Notes: generated by a model from the letters alone, not told the origin. DNA of 21,309 nucleotides from 20-14-all-45-10 sp964435965 (GCA_964435965.1 CAYTBB010000021.1:1-21309); one strand, 5' to 3'; numbered from the stretch's first letter, positions 13,338 to 21,309 are shown. Made by a program: numbers and translations.

Positions 13338-16300
13338 TTACGGGCGCTTTGTGTTCAGAAGCATGGGAACAAGCGCATTGTAGATTTCCTCCTGTATCCC
13401 CTCGTCGACGGTGCGCTCTTTAATCAGTTGGCGAACCTGGTCTTCCCGCTGGTTGATAAACCCTTCGTACCCCTGTAAAACCCTGCGGCATTCATCATCC
13501 TCGTGCGGAAGGCGGACAAGACCACGCACACTGGAATTTGCCACAAGCACCATAAGCTCATCCTGTGCAGGGCTTGTAGTCTCGACAAGGGCAATCCGAG
13601 TCTTGATGCCTTTCATAAAGCGCACACTGTGCTCGGTAAACATGTCTGAGAAGAGCTCGGCCGTTCCCTCGCCAGGAATCTCGAAGGTATCGAAGGGTTT
13701 GGACCTGTCCAAGAAGTCAGGGTCGTATTGCCGAAGAAGCTGAGGATAGTTTTCTGTAATATCCTTGAATATCTGAGCAGCTATTTCCCCGGGGCGAGCC
13801 GGCCCGCGACGCTTCGCTGTGTTCTTGTTGATGATCGCCTTTTCTTCTTTCTGCCGGGTATACTCGAAAAAGTCACGAAGGTAGGAATAAAGCTCATCAA
13901 TCAACTCCTGGCGGCGTTGCGGTGATTCGACTCCCAACATCTCAAGGACGGCGTCATCCAGTTCCCTCCGGTCAGGCATGTCAAGTTCGCTTTCGCTCGG
14001 AAGATTGTCCAGCTCACCTTTCTTCCCTGATTTGGTGAAGGACATCTCCCGTAAGCGGCGTTCAGAAAGGAACATTAAGACTTTGCGCTGCTTAAGTAAC
14101 CTAAAAACCTCGATGACATTGTCCAACTGCTCAGGCTTAGCCTTTCTCGGATCAGGGACAAGCATCATATTCACGTCAACTACCATTGTGCTCCAATTCC
14201 CCTCATTACCAACAGGGCGCCCGAATTGAAGCGATGAAAAGAGAACCCAAGTAGAATTCAAGATACCACCCCACAGGTCAGGATCGTCGTATTCCTTGGG
14301 GGGATATATTTCGTACAAACGACAGTTTGCGGCAATGCGGTCTGGATTAGCCGGAGCGATATGACGGTATTGACGCTCCTTTGGCCAGAGTGCCGGCGCG
14401 CGTCTATGTCCAGCCAGATCGTACCACTGCTTTTGACCACTTGCCCTGGCAGCGCAAGTGGTTCCTTTGTGCCAGTTGTTAGTCTCGCCCCACAAGATGT
14501 AGTCCAACACACGAGTACTCTTTAAATGCTTTTTATCAGCTGATACCATTAGTACATGACGAGAGCAATCTGTAGAAGTTAAAGAATACCCTTCAATTTC
14601 CATCAAGCTGTGTATTTCTGGTTCCAAGTATTTTGCTTCAACAGCCTTGAGTTCGCTGTGGTTCTTCCCGCATGCGACGATGCTCATTTTTCCGGAAGTA
14701 AAGTCTTTACGTGAAAAACCAGTCTCTGCTTTAAACTTGGATTCATCTGCATACTTATTGAGGTATTCTTTTGTGAGGTCACGTACATAGAAGAAATCAT
14801 CACACCCCGACGTGATACCACGTTTAACTTCGGAGATGGTGCCAAGTCCAGCCCAATTAAGCCCTGTCTTATCCTGTAATTCAAACCACAGGTCAGGTGC
14901 TCTCAGGTAAACTCCCCATTTGCCACCGTAGTATGCGCTACCGAGAACTTCTTCCTCATTGACCTCTTTGTCTTCCGACTTACGCATTATGATACCAAGC
15001 TTGATTCCCTGATCCCAGAGGTCACCCTGACGAATCAGCCGAGCCCGGTAGCGTTCAGTTGTAGCGTTGCTCTTCAAGGAGAGGATTTCATCTCTGAAGC
15101 GGTTTGCAGCAAAAACAGCTCCTGCCGTCGTGCCATCGTCAGCAAAGATCTCGCTTATCGGACGGCGAAGCTGGACAAATCGAACGGCATTGCTCATGCG
15201 TTTTTCTTCGTCTTGTTGTCGTCTGAGGATTGTAACCGCGGTCACTACCCGGGCGCCAATAAACCAGGGTTCGTCAATGCTTTCAAATATCGCGACAACC
15301 TCGAAATTATTCAAGATCCATTCTTGAAGCCGAAAGCCGTATTCCACATCCAGCCACTGGCTTGAGGTGAGAAAGCACAAATAACCGTTATCGCTCAAAA
15401 AGCTGGTGGCATGTGGCCAAAAATAGCAGTGTATATCGCTCCTGCCGGAAAGCTTGGCGCCGCTCTCCTTCAGAACAAGTTGCTGATAATACTCTTTGGT
15501 ACCTTGTTCGGGGCCACTGTTGCCCTTCTTCTTTCCTTTAGGGATATCTTCTTGTCGGATGTAGGGAGGATTGCCAACTACGGCATCAAGCGGAGGGATG
15601 GTCACGTCTCTGTGTTGCTCTTTACCCAATCCCGTCATTTCAACGTGACTTGGCAATATGAGAAAAGTCTTGTTTGCATGGATATTGAAGAAGTCATTGC
15701 GTGCAATCTGAGGATAGTTCTCGGTGTCGATGAGATCGCGAGTCGCCAGGTTTGTTGTCGTCAGGTGGGTAGCAAAATTGGAGACGTCTACGCCGAATAG
15801 TTCGGAAAGAAGTTCACCATGCTTACGGGCTGGATTGAGTTCCCTTTTTCTGGCATAGGCGCGTACCAGAAATGTTCCGCCTCCGCAGGCCGGGTCCATA
15901 ATCTTCTCTTTGCCAGTCCGAACACAGAAGCTGTTAATCAGATCTACCACCTCTACTTTGGTATAGAACTGGCCGAATTTACGCCGCTCCTCTGGGGAAA
16001 TGAGGCGCTCAAATATGTTGCCTATGATTTCGTAATCAAGCTTCGAGAAATCGAACTGATGTATCTGCTCAATGAGCCCCCGCCAGTGTGCAACGGCGGC
16101 ATTCGAGTAGAATGGTATCCGATTCCCAAGGGAGGCATGCTCTTCACCAAAAACAGTCTCGTAATCACGGGTGACTGTCTTGGCTTCACTGAAATACCCC
16201 TCAAGGTGGAGGCGAAGCTTTTCCCCAGTATCAATGTGGCCCGGCACGTTAAGCTTGCTCATGGACGGACCATAGCGTTTGAGAAGCGCCTCATGGAAAA

Positions 16301-17018
16301 CCAGCTTGTTAACCAAGGCATAGCAGGCGAATTTGGAAGCACGTTCCAAATTATCGCGGATACCTTCGAGGTCGTCGTAGATGATCCAGCCCTGATCTTC
16401 CCTCATCCATTTATCTAGTTCGACCTTAAAGCCGGGCTTCTTGTAGAGCATGTCAAGCTCTTCCAGGCATAACAAGATGGGCATATGTAAAAGGGACTCA
16501 AGCGCCTCGATGAACTTCTCATCCGGAGACTTAATCCCAATAACTGTCGTTCCACGAATAATCTGGGCAAATTCACTCAGAAATGTCGGTAACCAGTCTC
16601 TAATGGAGTGGGCTGTCATGGGAAGTTCAAGATGGCCTTCACGGTGTATGCTGGTTACTTCCCACGACCTGTATTTTTCCTCTTGCCAGGATATTTTTGA
16701 GGCCTCCGTCTCCCATAGCACAAATTCATTGACGTTCCATGTGAAGAAAAATGACGCTTTAGCTCGGCGCGCTTTAGTTCGTGCATCGCGTACCACTGAG
16801 GCATTGTAGGGGCTACCACCATCCTGGCGGTATGGCAGTTTTACTTCCCCCGTCAGAACTATGCGCTGGTCTTTATCCAACAAGGTAAGGTCTCTGCGTT
16901 TTCGAGAGCCTTCACCTACCTGCTCACACTTTGCCCTGGAAAAAGGTAAACTCGGGTTTCTGGCCAGCGTTTCATTAATCCAGCTTGCGACTTCTGCGGT
17001 GAATTCCCACTCATTCAT
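13338..17018 (-). CDS. Type IIG-like restriction enzyme/N6-adenine DNA methyltransferase
   Basis: 1226 residues. The N-terminus holds a candidate PD-(D/E)XK core: D43 (KRRDLTLL) and E58-x-K60 (LTGEVKLP). A helical connector follows, then the N6-adenine class methyltransferase: GQFYTKVEVVDLI (349-361), SAM-binding motif I DPACGGGTF (375-383), GVDVS (409-413) and catalytic NPPY (483-486). Residues from about 700 to 1000 look like a target-recognition region. The C-terminal 200 residues are charged and helical. The single-chain arrangement nuclease-methylase-specificity is that of type IIG enzymes (Eco57I/MmeI style). BREX PglX has a similar methylase but no such N-terminal nuclease or neighbours. 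ATG 17018 is about 22 nt from the inferred transcription start, and Mrr follows in the same operon. Confidence 0.88.
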   Translation of the reverse strand: MNEWEFTAEVASWINETLARNPSLPFSRAKCEQVGEGSRKRRDLTLLDKDQRIVLTGEVKLPYRQDGGSPYNASVVRDARTKARRAKASFFFTWNVNEFVLWETEASKISWQEEKYRSWEVTSIHREGHLELPMTAHSIRDWLPTFLSEFAQIIRGTTVIGIKSPDEKFIEALESLLHMPILLCLEELDMLYKKPGFKVELDKWMREDQGWIIYDDLEGIRDNLERASKFACYALVNKLVFHEALLKRYGPSMSKLNVPGHIDTGEKLRLHLEGYFSEAKTVTRDYETVFGEEHASLGNRIPFYSNAAVAHWRGLIEQIHQFDFSKLDYEIIGNIFERLISPEERRKFGQFYTKVEVVDLINSFCVRTGKEKIMDPACGGGTFLVRAYARKRELNPARKHGELLSELFGVDVSNFATHLTTTNLATRDLIDTENYPQIARNDFFNIHANKTFLILPSHVEMTGLGKEQHRDVTIPPLDAVVGNPPYIRQEDIPKGKKKGNSGPEQGTKEYYQQLVLKESGAKLSGRSDIHCYFWPHATSFLSDNGYLCFLTSSQWLDVEYGFRLQEWILNNFEVVAIFESIDEPWFIGARVVTAVTILRRQQDEEKRMSNAVRFVQLRRPISEIFADDGTTAGAVFAANRFRDEILSLKSNATTERYRARLIRQGDLWDQGIKLGIIMRKSEDKEVNEEEVLGSAYYGGKWGVYLRAPDLWFELQDKTGLNWAGLGTISEVKRGITSGCDDFFYVRDLTKEYLNKYADESKFKAETGFSRKDFTSGKMSIVACGKNHSELKAVEAKYLEPEIHSLMEIEGYSLTSTDCSRHVLMVSADKKHLKSTRVLDYILWGETNNWHKGTTCAARASGQKQWYDLAGHRRAPALWPKERQYRHIAPANPDRIAANCRLYEIYPPKEYDDPDLWGGILNSTWVLFSSLQFGRPVGNEGNWSTMVVDVNMMLVPDPRKAKPEQLDNVIEVFRLLKQRKVLMFLSERRLREMSFTKSGKKGELDNLPSESELDMPDRRELDDAVLEMLGVESPQRRQELIDELYSYLRDFFEYTRQKEEKAIINKNTAKRRGPARPGEIAAQIFKDITENYPQLLRQYDPDFLDRSKPFDTFEIPGEGTAELFSDMFTEHSVRFMKGIKTRIALVETTSPAQDELMVLVANSSVRGLVRLPHEDDECRRVLQGYEGFINQREDQVRQLIKERTVDEGIQEEIYNALVPMLLNTKRP

Positions 17019-17046
17019 TATGAAAACTCTTCACCTGCTTGTTAGG

Positions 17047-17075
17047 ATTATATTCTACACCTGTACGGCAATCAA
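17047..17075 (-). promoter_or_regulatory. Strong sigma70-type promoter of the methyltransferase-Mrr operon
   Basis: On the minus strand TTGATT (17070-17075) and a perfect TATAAT (17047-17052) are spaced exactly 17 bp apart. Transcription would start near 17040, giving a leader of about 22 nt before ATG 17018. This promoter lies in the 193-bp gap behind the GHKL gene, so the methyltransferase can be made independently of it. Confidence 0.75.
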
Positions 17076-17211
17076 GGACGAGCACAGAAATGAGGCTGGC
17101 CTACTGTTGGCGATTCTTCCAATGAGAAAATAGACTACTCAGGGAAAGGATAGAATCTATCACTGAACAAAACGTCAAATTGTGCAACTAAAAGTACAGA
17201 AAGTGAGGCTT

Positions 17212-19665
17212 TTAAACAACGCGGCGACCATGTTGTTTCCACACAGTGATAGGGAAGGTCAATATGATTGACTCTCCAACTTTGGTAGCATCTTCAACAA
17301 TCCATAGTTCGGGGTTTTCAGGTATGCCTGGTACGATGCATACCCAGAATAGTTCACCGTTCAATTTCGCTTGTCGGGCAGCCTGAGGTTCGTTCCCCGC
17401 CAAATTGATTGGCCCTTCTCGCTTTTCACCTTTAACCTCTAGCTTGACCAAGGAGCCCAGTTTACTACGTATTGCTTCTAAATCGTAGCCATGCTGCTGT
17501 CGGTTCTTGGGAATGAAGTTGGATAACTCCGAGGCAAGCCTGTCTTTGACGAATTCGGTAGCAAATGTTTCTACATCATGGTTTTCCCCAGATTCTTTGA
17601 CGCCGAGCCGAATAAAGAACTCTTTCCAAGGCGGAATATCTTGCGATGAAACACCTTGAAGGTACTCAGGGCTCAGAAAGTCAATATGGGGTGCATACTT
17701 TGATAGCTTTTCCCAGTTCTCCGAAGGGGAGTAGGCGACTCCAAGGAATACTTGATTCGAGGGCTTGATCTTTCCAGTTCCGGTGACAACCCAAATGGTA
17801 TCTCGCATCTCAGGCCCCTTTTGCAGAAGACGGGTGCAGGCGACCAGCTCATCTTTTGGTGGTGCCTGTTGGTTCACTCTGACCTTGGGTAGGAAGACAC
17901 TCTGACAGATCTTGCTGTAGTCAATCGATTGAACGTGGGTGCGTTCCTTGAAAAAGTCCACAAGCTCGGGGATATCCAAGTCTGGGTGGATGAGCGGGTA
18001 CAAACTCAAAAGAGTCTCAACTTCGGGAAACTTAGACCGAAGCTGTAGGACTTCATCTGCGATCTGCCTCAAGTAAGTGCCTTCGGCAGACACAACTGTG
18101 CCTTTTTCTGTGAGCACGTGAATTGGAGACTCATACCATTTGATACGTCCCCTGCTATCCTGCCCTTGTTGCTCTCTGTAGTTTTGGTGGGTATCGGCCA
18201 TAGCTTTATACAGGTTGACGAACCACTGCACATGATTGGGCTGCTTGATCTTCTCCTCAAGCAGCAGTTTGTTACGCGCTATTCTTCCCAAGTCGAGTTG
18301 CTGAACCAAAGGCTGCAAGTATTCAGGGGCCGCTTTAACGTTAAGGCCAGAAGCAGCAAGGCTCAGGCCGGGTTTCCCTGGGAAGAGGAAAGGCAAATCA
18401 GCATCTGACACCAATGTTCTCGCATTTTCGTCGGGCAACACCGCTTGTTCTGGCTTAACATGAAGACCTGATTGCGTCGGATATACCTGAGCGTTTTTTA
18501 GGTAGTTCTCCAACGGCTGTTGCAGCCTGGGGTAGAAGAGCTTAATGAAGGCAGGCTGAGCCCAATAGGGCGTGAACTTGAAAACCGACAAGAACTGACC
18601 TGCCCATTTTGGTTGTTTCTTGAAATATTCTATTGCCTCCTTCGCTAGCTCCGCTGCCTCTCCTATAAGCCAGTGGTTCCACGAAAGTTCGTATTGAATG
18701 GCCTCTCGCCCTGGCTGGACTAAGAAGTCCGATTGGATGAGAAACTTGGCCCCGCTTCTTTCTTCTACCAACGGCAAGAACGACGAGACGGAGCCCAGAG
18801 CACTCGCATCTTCTATAGGCTGAAGGTTGTCGGCGTCGTCCACCCCGAAAGCAAGGACTATCTCACGTTGCTTAACTGTTTGCCGCTTATAGAATTCCAA
18901 AGAAGTATCTTTTGCAACGTCCGGCGGCACTGGGCTAACACGGCGGCGGACTACGAATCGATGCGTTTGGCTATCTTTTCTAAGTGAAGCGACCCCGTTT
19001 GTTTCGCCTAGATTCTCAATTGAAGTCCTCTTCCCGCTCGCCTCATCGACTATACTGAGCCTTCTTAACCACTTGAGAAATAGAAAAATATGAACGTCGA
19101 GTTTTCGAAGTTCTTGGAGAGTCTGTTCATATGCTTCTGAGCTGCGGAAAGGGATAATAAACGTGGTGAGGGTGAGATCTAATGATTCAGGTGCAGCGTC
19201 TATCCAAATGGGCGTTATTTGCCATGGCTCGTTGGCTGGATTCGCGAAAGCACTTTTGTCAAACTTGAAGTGGAACCCTCCGGAGTGTATCTGGGGGCAG
19301 TCACTGACCTTGAACACCGATTTGAATCCAATACCCAAGTAACCGAGGGTTCCCTCTTCAGGTTTCTTGCTAGAACGGACACCACATATAGCATCGACGT
19401 TTGCATCGGTGAACGGCACTCCATTATGTATCACCTTAATTCGAGTTGGTGAAATATGGAATTCGATTTCACCACTACCGTTGTCGGGGATAGAGCCAGC
19501 ATCTTCCGCATTCTGCAGGAGTTCAAGAATGAAATGAGCGCTTCTTGAAAAGATGCTCTCGCTTACTGTACTCAGCATGTTAATGGAGTCCTGCCACAAT
19601 CTAACGCTGCGCGAAGCCTCTATTTGTTGTCGGATCTGCGTCACCCAGCTTTTACAGTCTGTCAT
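17212..19665 (-). CDS. GHKL (sacsin/MORC-like) ATPase with C-terminal DUF3883-like nuclease domain
   Basis: 817 residues. The N-terminal Bergerat ATPase has the N-box ELLQNAEDA (48-56), G1 HNGVPF (80-85, N in place of D in the usual DNG) and G2 GYLGIGFKSVF (108-118), the sacsin/HSP90-like pattern. A long middle region (about 200-690) has no recognised motif. The C-terminus (about 727-790) matches the DUF3883 pattern: D728, then E743-x-K745 in VKLEVKGE, then NLAGNEPQAARQ and a strand FWVCIV, which is a PD-(D/E)XK-type core. Such ATPase-nuclease fusions are found in defence islands, where the GHKL part may act as a clamp or sensor. GGAG lies 6 nt before ATG 19665. A minus-strand TATAAT at 19716-19721 could be its -10. 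The truncated methyltransferase lies immediately upstream. Confidence 0.82.
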   Translation of the reverse strand: MTDCKSWVTQIRQQIEASRSVRLWQDSINMLSTVSESIFSRSAHFILELLQNAEDAGSIPDNGSGEIEFHISPTRIKVIHNGVPFTDANVDAICGVRSSKKPEEGTLGYLGIGFKSVFKVSDCPQIHSGGFHFKFDKSAFANPANEPWQITPIWIDAAPESLDLTLTTFIIPFRSSEAYEQTLQELRKLDVHIFLFLKWLRRLSIVDEASGKRTSIENLGETNGVASLRKDSQTHRFVVRRRVSPVPPDVAKDTSLEFYKRQTVKQREIVLAFGVDDADNLQPIEDASALGSVSSFLPLVEERSGAKFLIQSDFLVQPGREAIQYELSWNHWLIGEAAELAKEAIEYFKKQPKWAGQFLSVFKFTPYWAQPAFIKLFYPRLQQPLENYLKNAQVYPTQSGLHVKPEQAVLPDENARTLVSDADLPFLFPGKPGLSLAASGLNVKAAPEYLQPLVQQLDLGRIARNKLLLEEKIKQPNHVQWFVNLYKAMADTHQNYREQQGQDSRGRIKWYESPIHVLTEKGTVVSAEGTYLRQIADEVLQLRSKFPEVETLLSLYPLIHPDLDIPELVDFFKERTHVQSIDYSKICQSVFLPKVRVNQQAPPKDELVACTRLLQKGPEMRDTIWVVTGTGKIKPSNQVFLGVAYSPSENWEKLSKYAPHIDFLSPEYLQGVSSQDIPPWKEFFIRLGVKESGENHDVETFATEFVKDRLASELSNFIPKNRQQHGYDLEAIRSKLGSLVKLEVKGEKREGPINLAGNEPQAARQAKLNGELFWVCIVPGIPENPELWIVEDATKVGESIILTFPITVWKQHGRRVV

Positions 19666-19705
19666 CTATTGCTCCAGCTACCAATGCGTAAGTTTCCATG
19701 GGCAC

Positions 19706-19882
19706 TTACCTACGAATTATATCGTTTTCTCTTGATGAGAGCACCCTCATCCTTATAATCCTAGCATATCTGGGATTCAACTCAATGCCGATTGCATTGC
19801 GGCCAAATTCCCACGCCACCTTTACTGTAGTACTCGGGGCAACAAACGGGTCAAACATGACACCAGCAGGCGGATAATCTTT
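19706..19882 (-). pseudogene. C-terminal remnant of a DNA methyltransferase
   Basis: An open minus-strand stretch of 58 codons begins after a stop at 19883-19885 and ends at TAA 19706-19708. It translates to KDYPPAGVMFDPFVAPSTT followed by VKVAWEFGRNAIGIELNPRY and a short basic tail. This is the SAM-binding end of a beta-class DNA methyltransferase (usual form DPFxGSGTT then GRxxIGIExxxxY). The catalytic PPY part and everything before it are missing. The G-S-G of motif I is A-P-S, a further sign of decay or divergence. No start codon or ribosome binding site fits a functional 58-residue product. The fragment ends 41 bp before the GHKL gene on the same strand, so a methyltransferase once preceded that ATPase. 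Confidence 0.75.
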
Positions 19883-19943
19883 TTAGTTGTCCTCAATATC
19901 TGATAGACAGACGTAATTAACAATCAGCCAATATGTTACCTCC

Positions 19944-19972
19944 TTTTGATTTATGGGGAGAAGATCTATAAT
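19944..19972 (+). promoter_or_regulatory. Promoter of the FRG-domain gene
   Basis: TTTTGA (19944-19949), 17 bp, then a perfect TATAAT (19967-19972). The predicted start near 19979 gives a leader of about 50 nt before the FRG gene, long enough to hold the hairpin at 20009-20027. Confidence 0.6.
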
Positions 19973-20008
19973 GCTAGACAACCCCGGCCAGTGCTTGCCC
20001 CGTAGATA

Positions 20009-20027
20009 CACTGCTAGGGGGGCAGTG
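20009..20027 (+). promoter_or_regulatory. Hairpin with the ribosome binding site in its loop
   Basis: CACTGC (20009-20014) pairs perfectly with GCAGTG (20022-20027), leaving a TAGGGGG loop that is the Shine-Dalgarno region of the FRG gene. An upstream TTGCCCC (about 19995-20001) can pair instead with the same G-run, so two exclusive structures are possible. Translational control is inferred, not shown. Confidence 0.45.
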
Positions 20028-20034
20028 TTTGAGA

Positions 20035-20853
20035 ATGACCAGCACGTATAAACTTACTGAAATTAACCAAGTAGTTGAGGTAGCGACGACTCTATCAAGA
20101 AGTTGGTTTAGAGGGCACCCAAGAATTCATGGGGAACTAACCCCGAGGGTATTCCGGAAACAATACGACAGTATTCGACAGGTACGTCCACAGTTTGAGC
20201 TTTCCTTGATTGAGGCTTTCAAGCGAGGCGCACCAGCACTTCAGGCAAATATACCGGAACAAGAGGATCATATTGCTTGGCTTTTTCTCATGCAACATCA
20301 CGGTGTCCCTACAAGGCTATTAGACTGGACAAGGAGCGCCTTGGTAGCCCTATATTTCGTAGTCGTTGACAATGCATCGGAGGGCGGCGAGCTTTGGGCT
20401 ATGTACCCCGGGGCCTTAAATGAACAGAGTGGTTTTCACGGAATTCCACTCCCCAATCACCCCATCCTACATTACTTTGCACAGGAGCCAAGGCATGGCC
20501 CGAAAAAGCTTGTTGAAGAACTTGGACTCGATGAGATTCCGAATCATCCCCTCGCGGTTGAACCTCCTATGAATTTCCCCAGAATGGTAGCACAGTTGAG
20601 CACCTTCACAATTCATCCAACACCGAAGCCAGGCAATTCGATACCCGAACTCCTACCTGAAGAAAAGGCTCTCGTTCGCTACATTATCCCTAGTAGCAGT
20701 AAGGAGAATCTCCGGCGGGGCTTGTGTGCCTTAGGGATCACGCACGGTACGCTCTTCCCCGACCTTGATTCCCTCTCGATAGATATCATCTACGAACATC
20801 AAGTGGTGGCTTATAGCCCGCCCATTCCGCCAAGATGTGATGGCAAGTGGTGA
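20035..20853 (+). CDS. FRG-domain protein
   Basis: 272 residues from ATG 20035. An in-frame TTG at 20029 is 6 nt from the AGGGGGG site and could be the true start, adding two residues. The FRG domain is clear: WFRGHPR (24-30), LTPRVFR (35-41) and the hallmark QHHGVPTRLLDWT (87-99), followed by ALVALYF. The remainder (about 110-272) contains a further strand-rich part with IPSSSKENLRRGLCALGI and ends SPPIPPRC. FRG domains occur in phage-defence and toxin-like proteins and are related in fold to ADP-ribosyltransferases. The biochemical activity here is not known. It is the only gene of the defence cluster on the plus strand, divergent from the GHKL gene, and has its own promoter. No partner antitoxin is visible next to it. 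Confidence 0.9.
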   Translation: MTSTYKLTEINQVVEVATTLSRSWFRGHPRIHGELTPRVFRKQYDSIRQVRPQFELSLIEAFKRGAPALQANIPEQEDHIAWLFLMQHHGVPTRLLDWTRSALVALYFVVVDNASEGGELWAMYPGALNEQSGFHGIPLPNHPILHYFAQEPRHGPKKLVEELGLDEIPNHPLAVEPPMNFPRMVAQLSTFTIHPTPKPGNSIPELLPEEKALVRYIIPSSSKENLRRGLCALGITHGTLFPDLDSLSIDIIYEHQVVAYSPPIPPRCDGKW

Positions 20854-20972
20854 TATTTTGAGCCTTGCCTGGAACTTGAATAAACAAGTGTTAAGAGTAT
20901 GGCAAAAGCTAGGCCTCTCATCAGGCACCATTTAACGAATTCGATTGCAATACCATATCCGATTTAACAATC

Positions 20973-21010
20973 GCCTGTTTTGTTACCTAATTGCATATTA
21001 GCCCAAAGTG
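20973..21010 (-). repeat. 38-bp dispersed repeat, right copy (inverted)
   Basis: Its reverse complement matches 3087-3124 at 36 of 38 positions, including a continuous 29-base identity. The pair is thus inverted and 17.8 kb apart, and encloses the two-component system, the atp fragment and the whole defence island. Confidence 0.85.
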
Positions 21011-21241
21011 TGCAAGCAGGCTTAATATCGCTTAAGCAATTCATCGCTTTGTTACCTGACGGTGTGCTCAGTTGCGGGTTGGGGGCTTTATTGCTACAAT
21101 TTACCTTTGGTGAAAGCTGTGGGGTTAGGTAGTTAAGCTGAAAGCCAGTTCAAAAGTTCTACCTATTGTAACCCCAGTTCCACCAGGCTAGCAAGTCAAG
21201 GTACTGGTTCATAGGATTGGTGATACATTAACTTCCTTCTT

Positions 21242-21272
21242 CGTCATTGCGAGCCGAAGGCGTGGCAATCTC
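21242..21272 (+). repeat. REP-like dispersed element
   Basis: The stretch CGTCATTGCGAGCCGAAGGC followed by GTGGCAATCTC has the form of a REP-like intergenic element that I know to be repeated many times in several environmental bacterial genomes, including Chloroflexota. Only one copy is in this window, so repetition cannot be shown here. Confidence 0.6.
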
Positions 21273-21281
21273 AGAAAAGTC

Positions 21282-21304
21282 TCCTCTCCCTTGATGGGAG
21301 AGGA
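21282..21304 (+). repeat. Perfect 9-bp stem hairpin at the right edge
   Basis: TCCTCTCCC and GGGAGAGGA pair perfectly around a TTGAT loop. No T-run follows, so it is not a typical terminator. It directly follows the REP-like element and resembles another dispersed intergenic repeat. The window ends 5 bases later. Confidence 0.55.
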
Positions 21305-21309
21305 TTAAG

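Larger units (their letters stand above)
20854..21309. other. 456-bp gene-free right end with dispersed repeats
   Basis: No supported reading frame lies here. It holds the inverted copy of the 38-bp repeat, a short further match to the same repeat (AGGTAACAAA on the minus strand, about 21046-21055) and, at the very end, a REP-like element and a hairpin. This looks like a repeat-rich boundary of the accessory region. Confidence 0.65.

Noticed and set aside
15819..16418. 199-codon open frame on the plus strand
   Set aside because: It lies wholly inside the methyltransferase gene on the opposite strand, whose motifs are continuous there, and it resembles no protein family.
12377..19665. A known DISARM, BREX or Hma system
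   Set aside because: No helicase, DrmB (DUF1998), phospholipase D-like DrmC, PglZ or BrxC is present. The methyltransferase alone does not define these systems.
21282..21304. Rho-independent terminator at the right edge
   Set aside because: The stem is good, but no T-run follows on either strand and no gene ends nearby. A dispersed repeat is more likely.

Overview
The window reads as an accessory region of a bacterial chromosome, most likely an environmental Chloroflexota of the Dehalococcoidia type. That assignment is an inference. It rests on the gene style (a soluble PAS/HisKA_3 kinase with a NarL-type regulator, a stand-alone RAM-domain protein, a small basic protein rich in YQREYMRRRR-like residues) and on a REP-like element at the right end that I associate with such genomes. 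There is no rRNA, tRNA, CRISPR array, integrase or transposase in the window.

Left part (1-3200): an AT-rich stretch with a 60-codon reading frame broken by an amber codon, a small basic protein ending in a tandem 25-residue repeat, a membrane M48 metalloprotease, and a P-loop ATPase fused to a C-terminal SAP DNA-binding motif. Its P-loop lacks the invariant lysine.

Middle-left (3200-7300): a two-component pair on the minus strand. The response regulator can only be complete if it starts at a non-ATG/GTG/TTG codon, probably ATT. Divergent from it is a tightly packed plus-strand cluster: a 51-aa peptide, a stand-alone Lrp/AsnC RAM domain, an AtpI/AtpZ-like membrane protein, the F-type ATP synthase c subunit, and a Spo11/Topo VI-A-like Toprim protein. 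No other ATP synthase subunit is present.

Middle and right (7400-20900): a dense candidate defence island, almost all on the minus strand. In transcriptional order from the right it contains a GHKL (sacsin/MORC-like) ATPase fused to a DUF3883-like nuclease, a 1226-aa type IIG-like restriction-methyltransferase with its own strong sigma70-type promoter, an Mrr endonuclease 58 bp behind it, a PD-(D/E)XK nuclease-like protein of unrecognised family, and a membrane-anchored STAND-type NTPase with ten exact 43-residue TPR-like repeats. A truncated methyltransferase remnant lies just upstream of the GHKL gene. A plus-strand FRG-domain gene follows, with a good promoter and its ribosome binding site in a hairpin loop. 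The most interesting possibility is that GHKL-nuclease, methyltransferase and Mrr work as one DNA self/non-self system. This does not match DISARM, BREX or Hma, since no helicase, PglZ or DrmB is present.

A 38-bp sequence occurs at 3087-3124 and, inverted, at 20973-21010, bracketing almost all of this material. A diverged copy of part of it lies near base 100.
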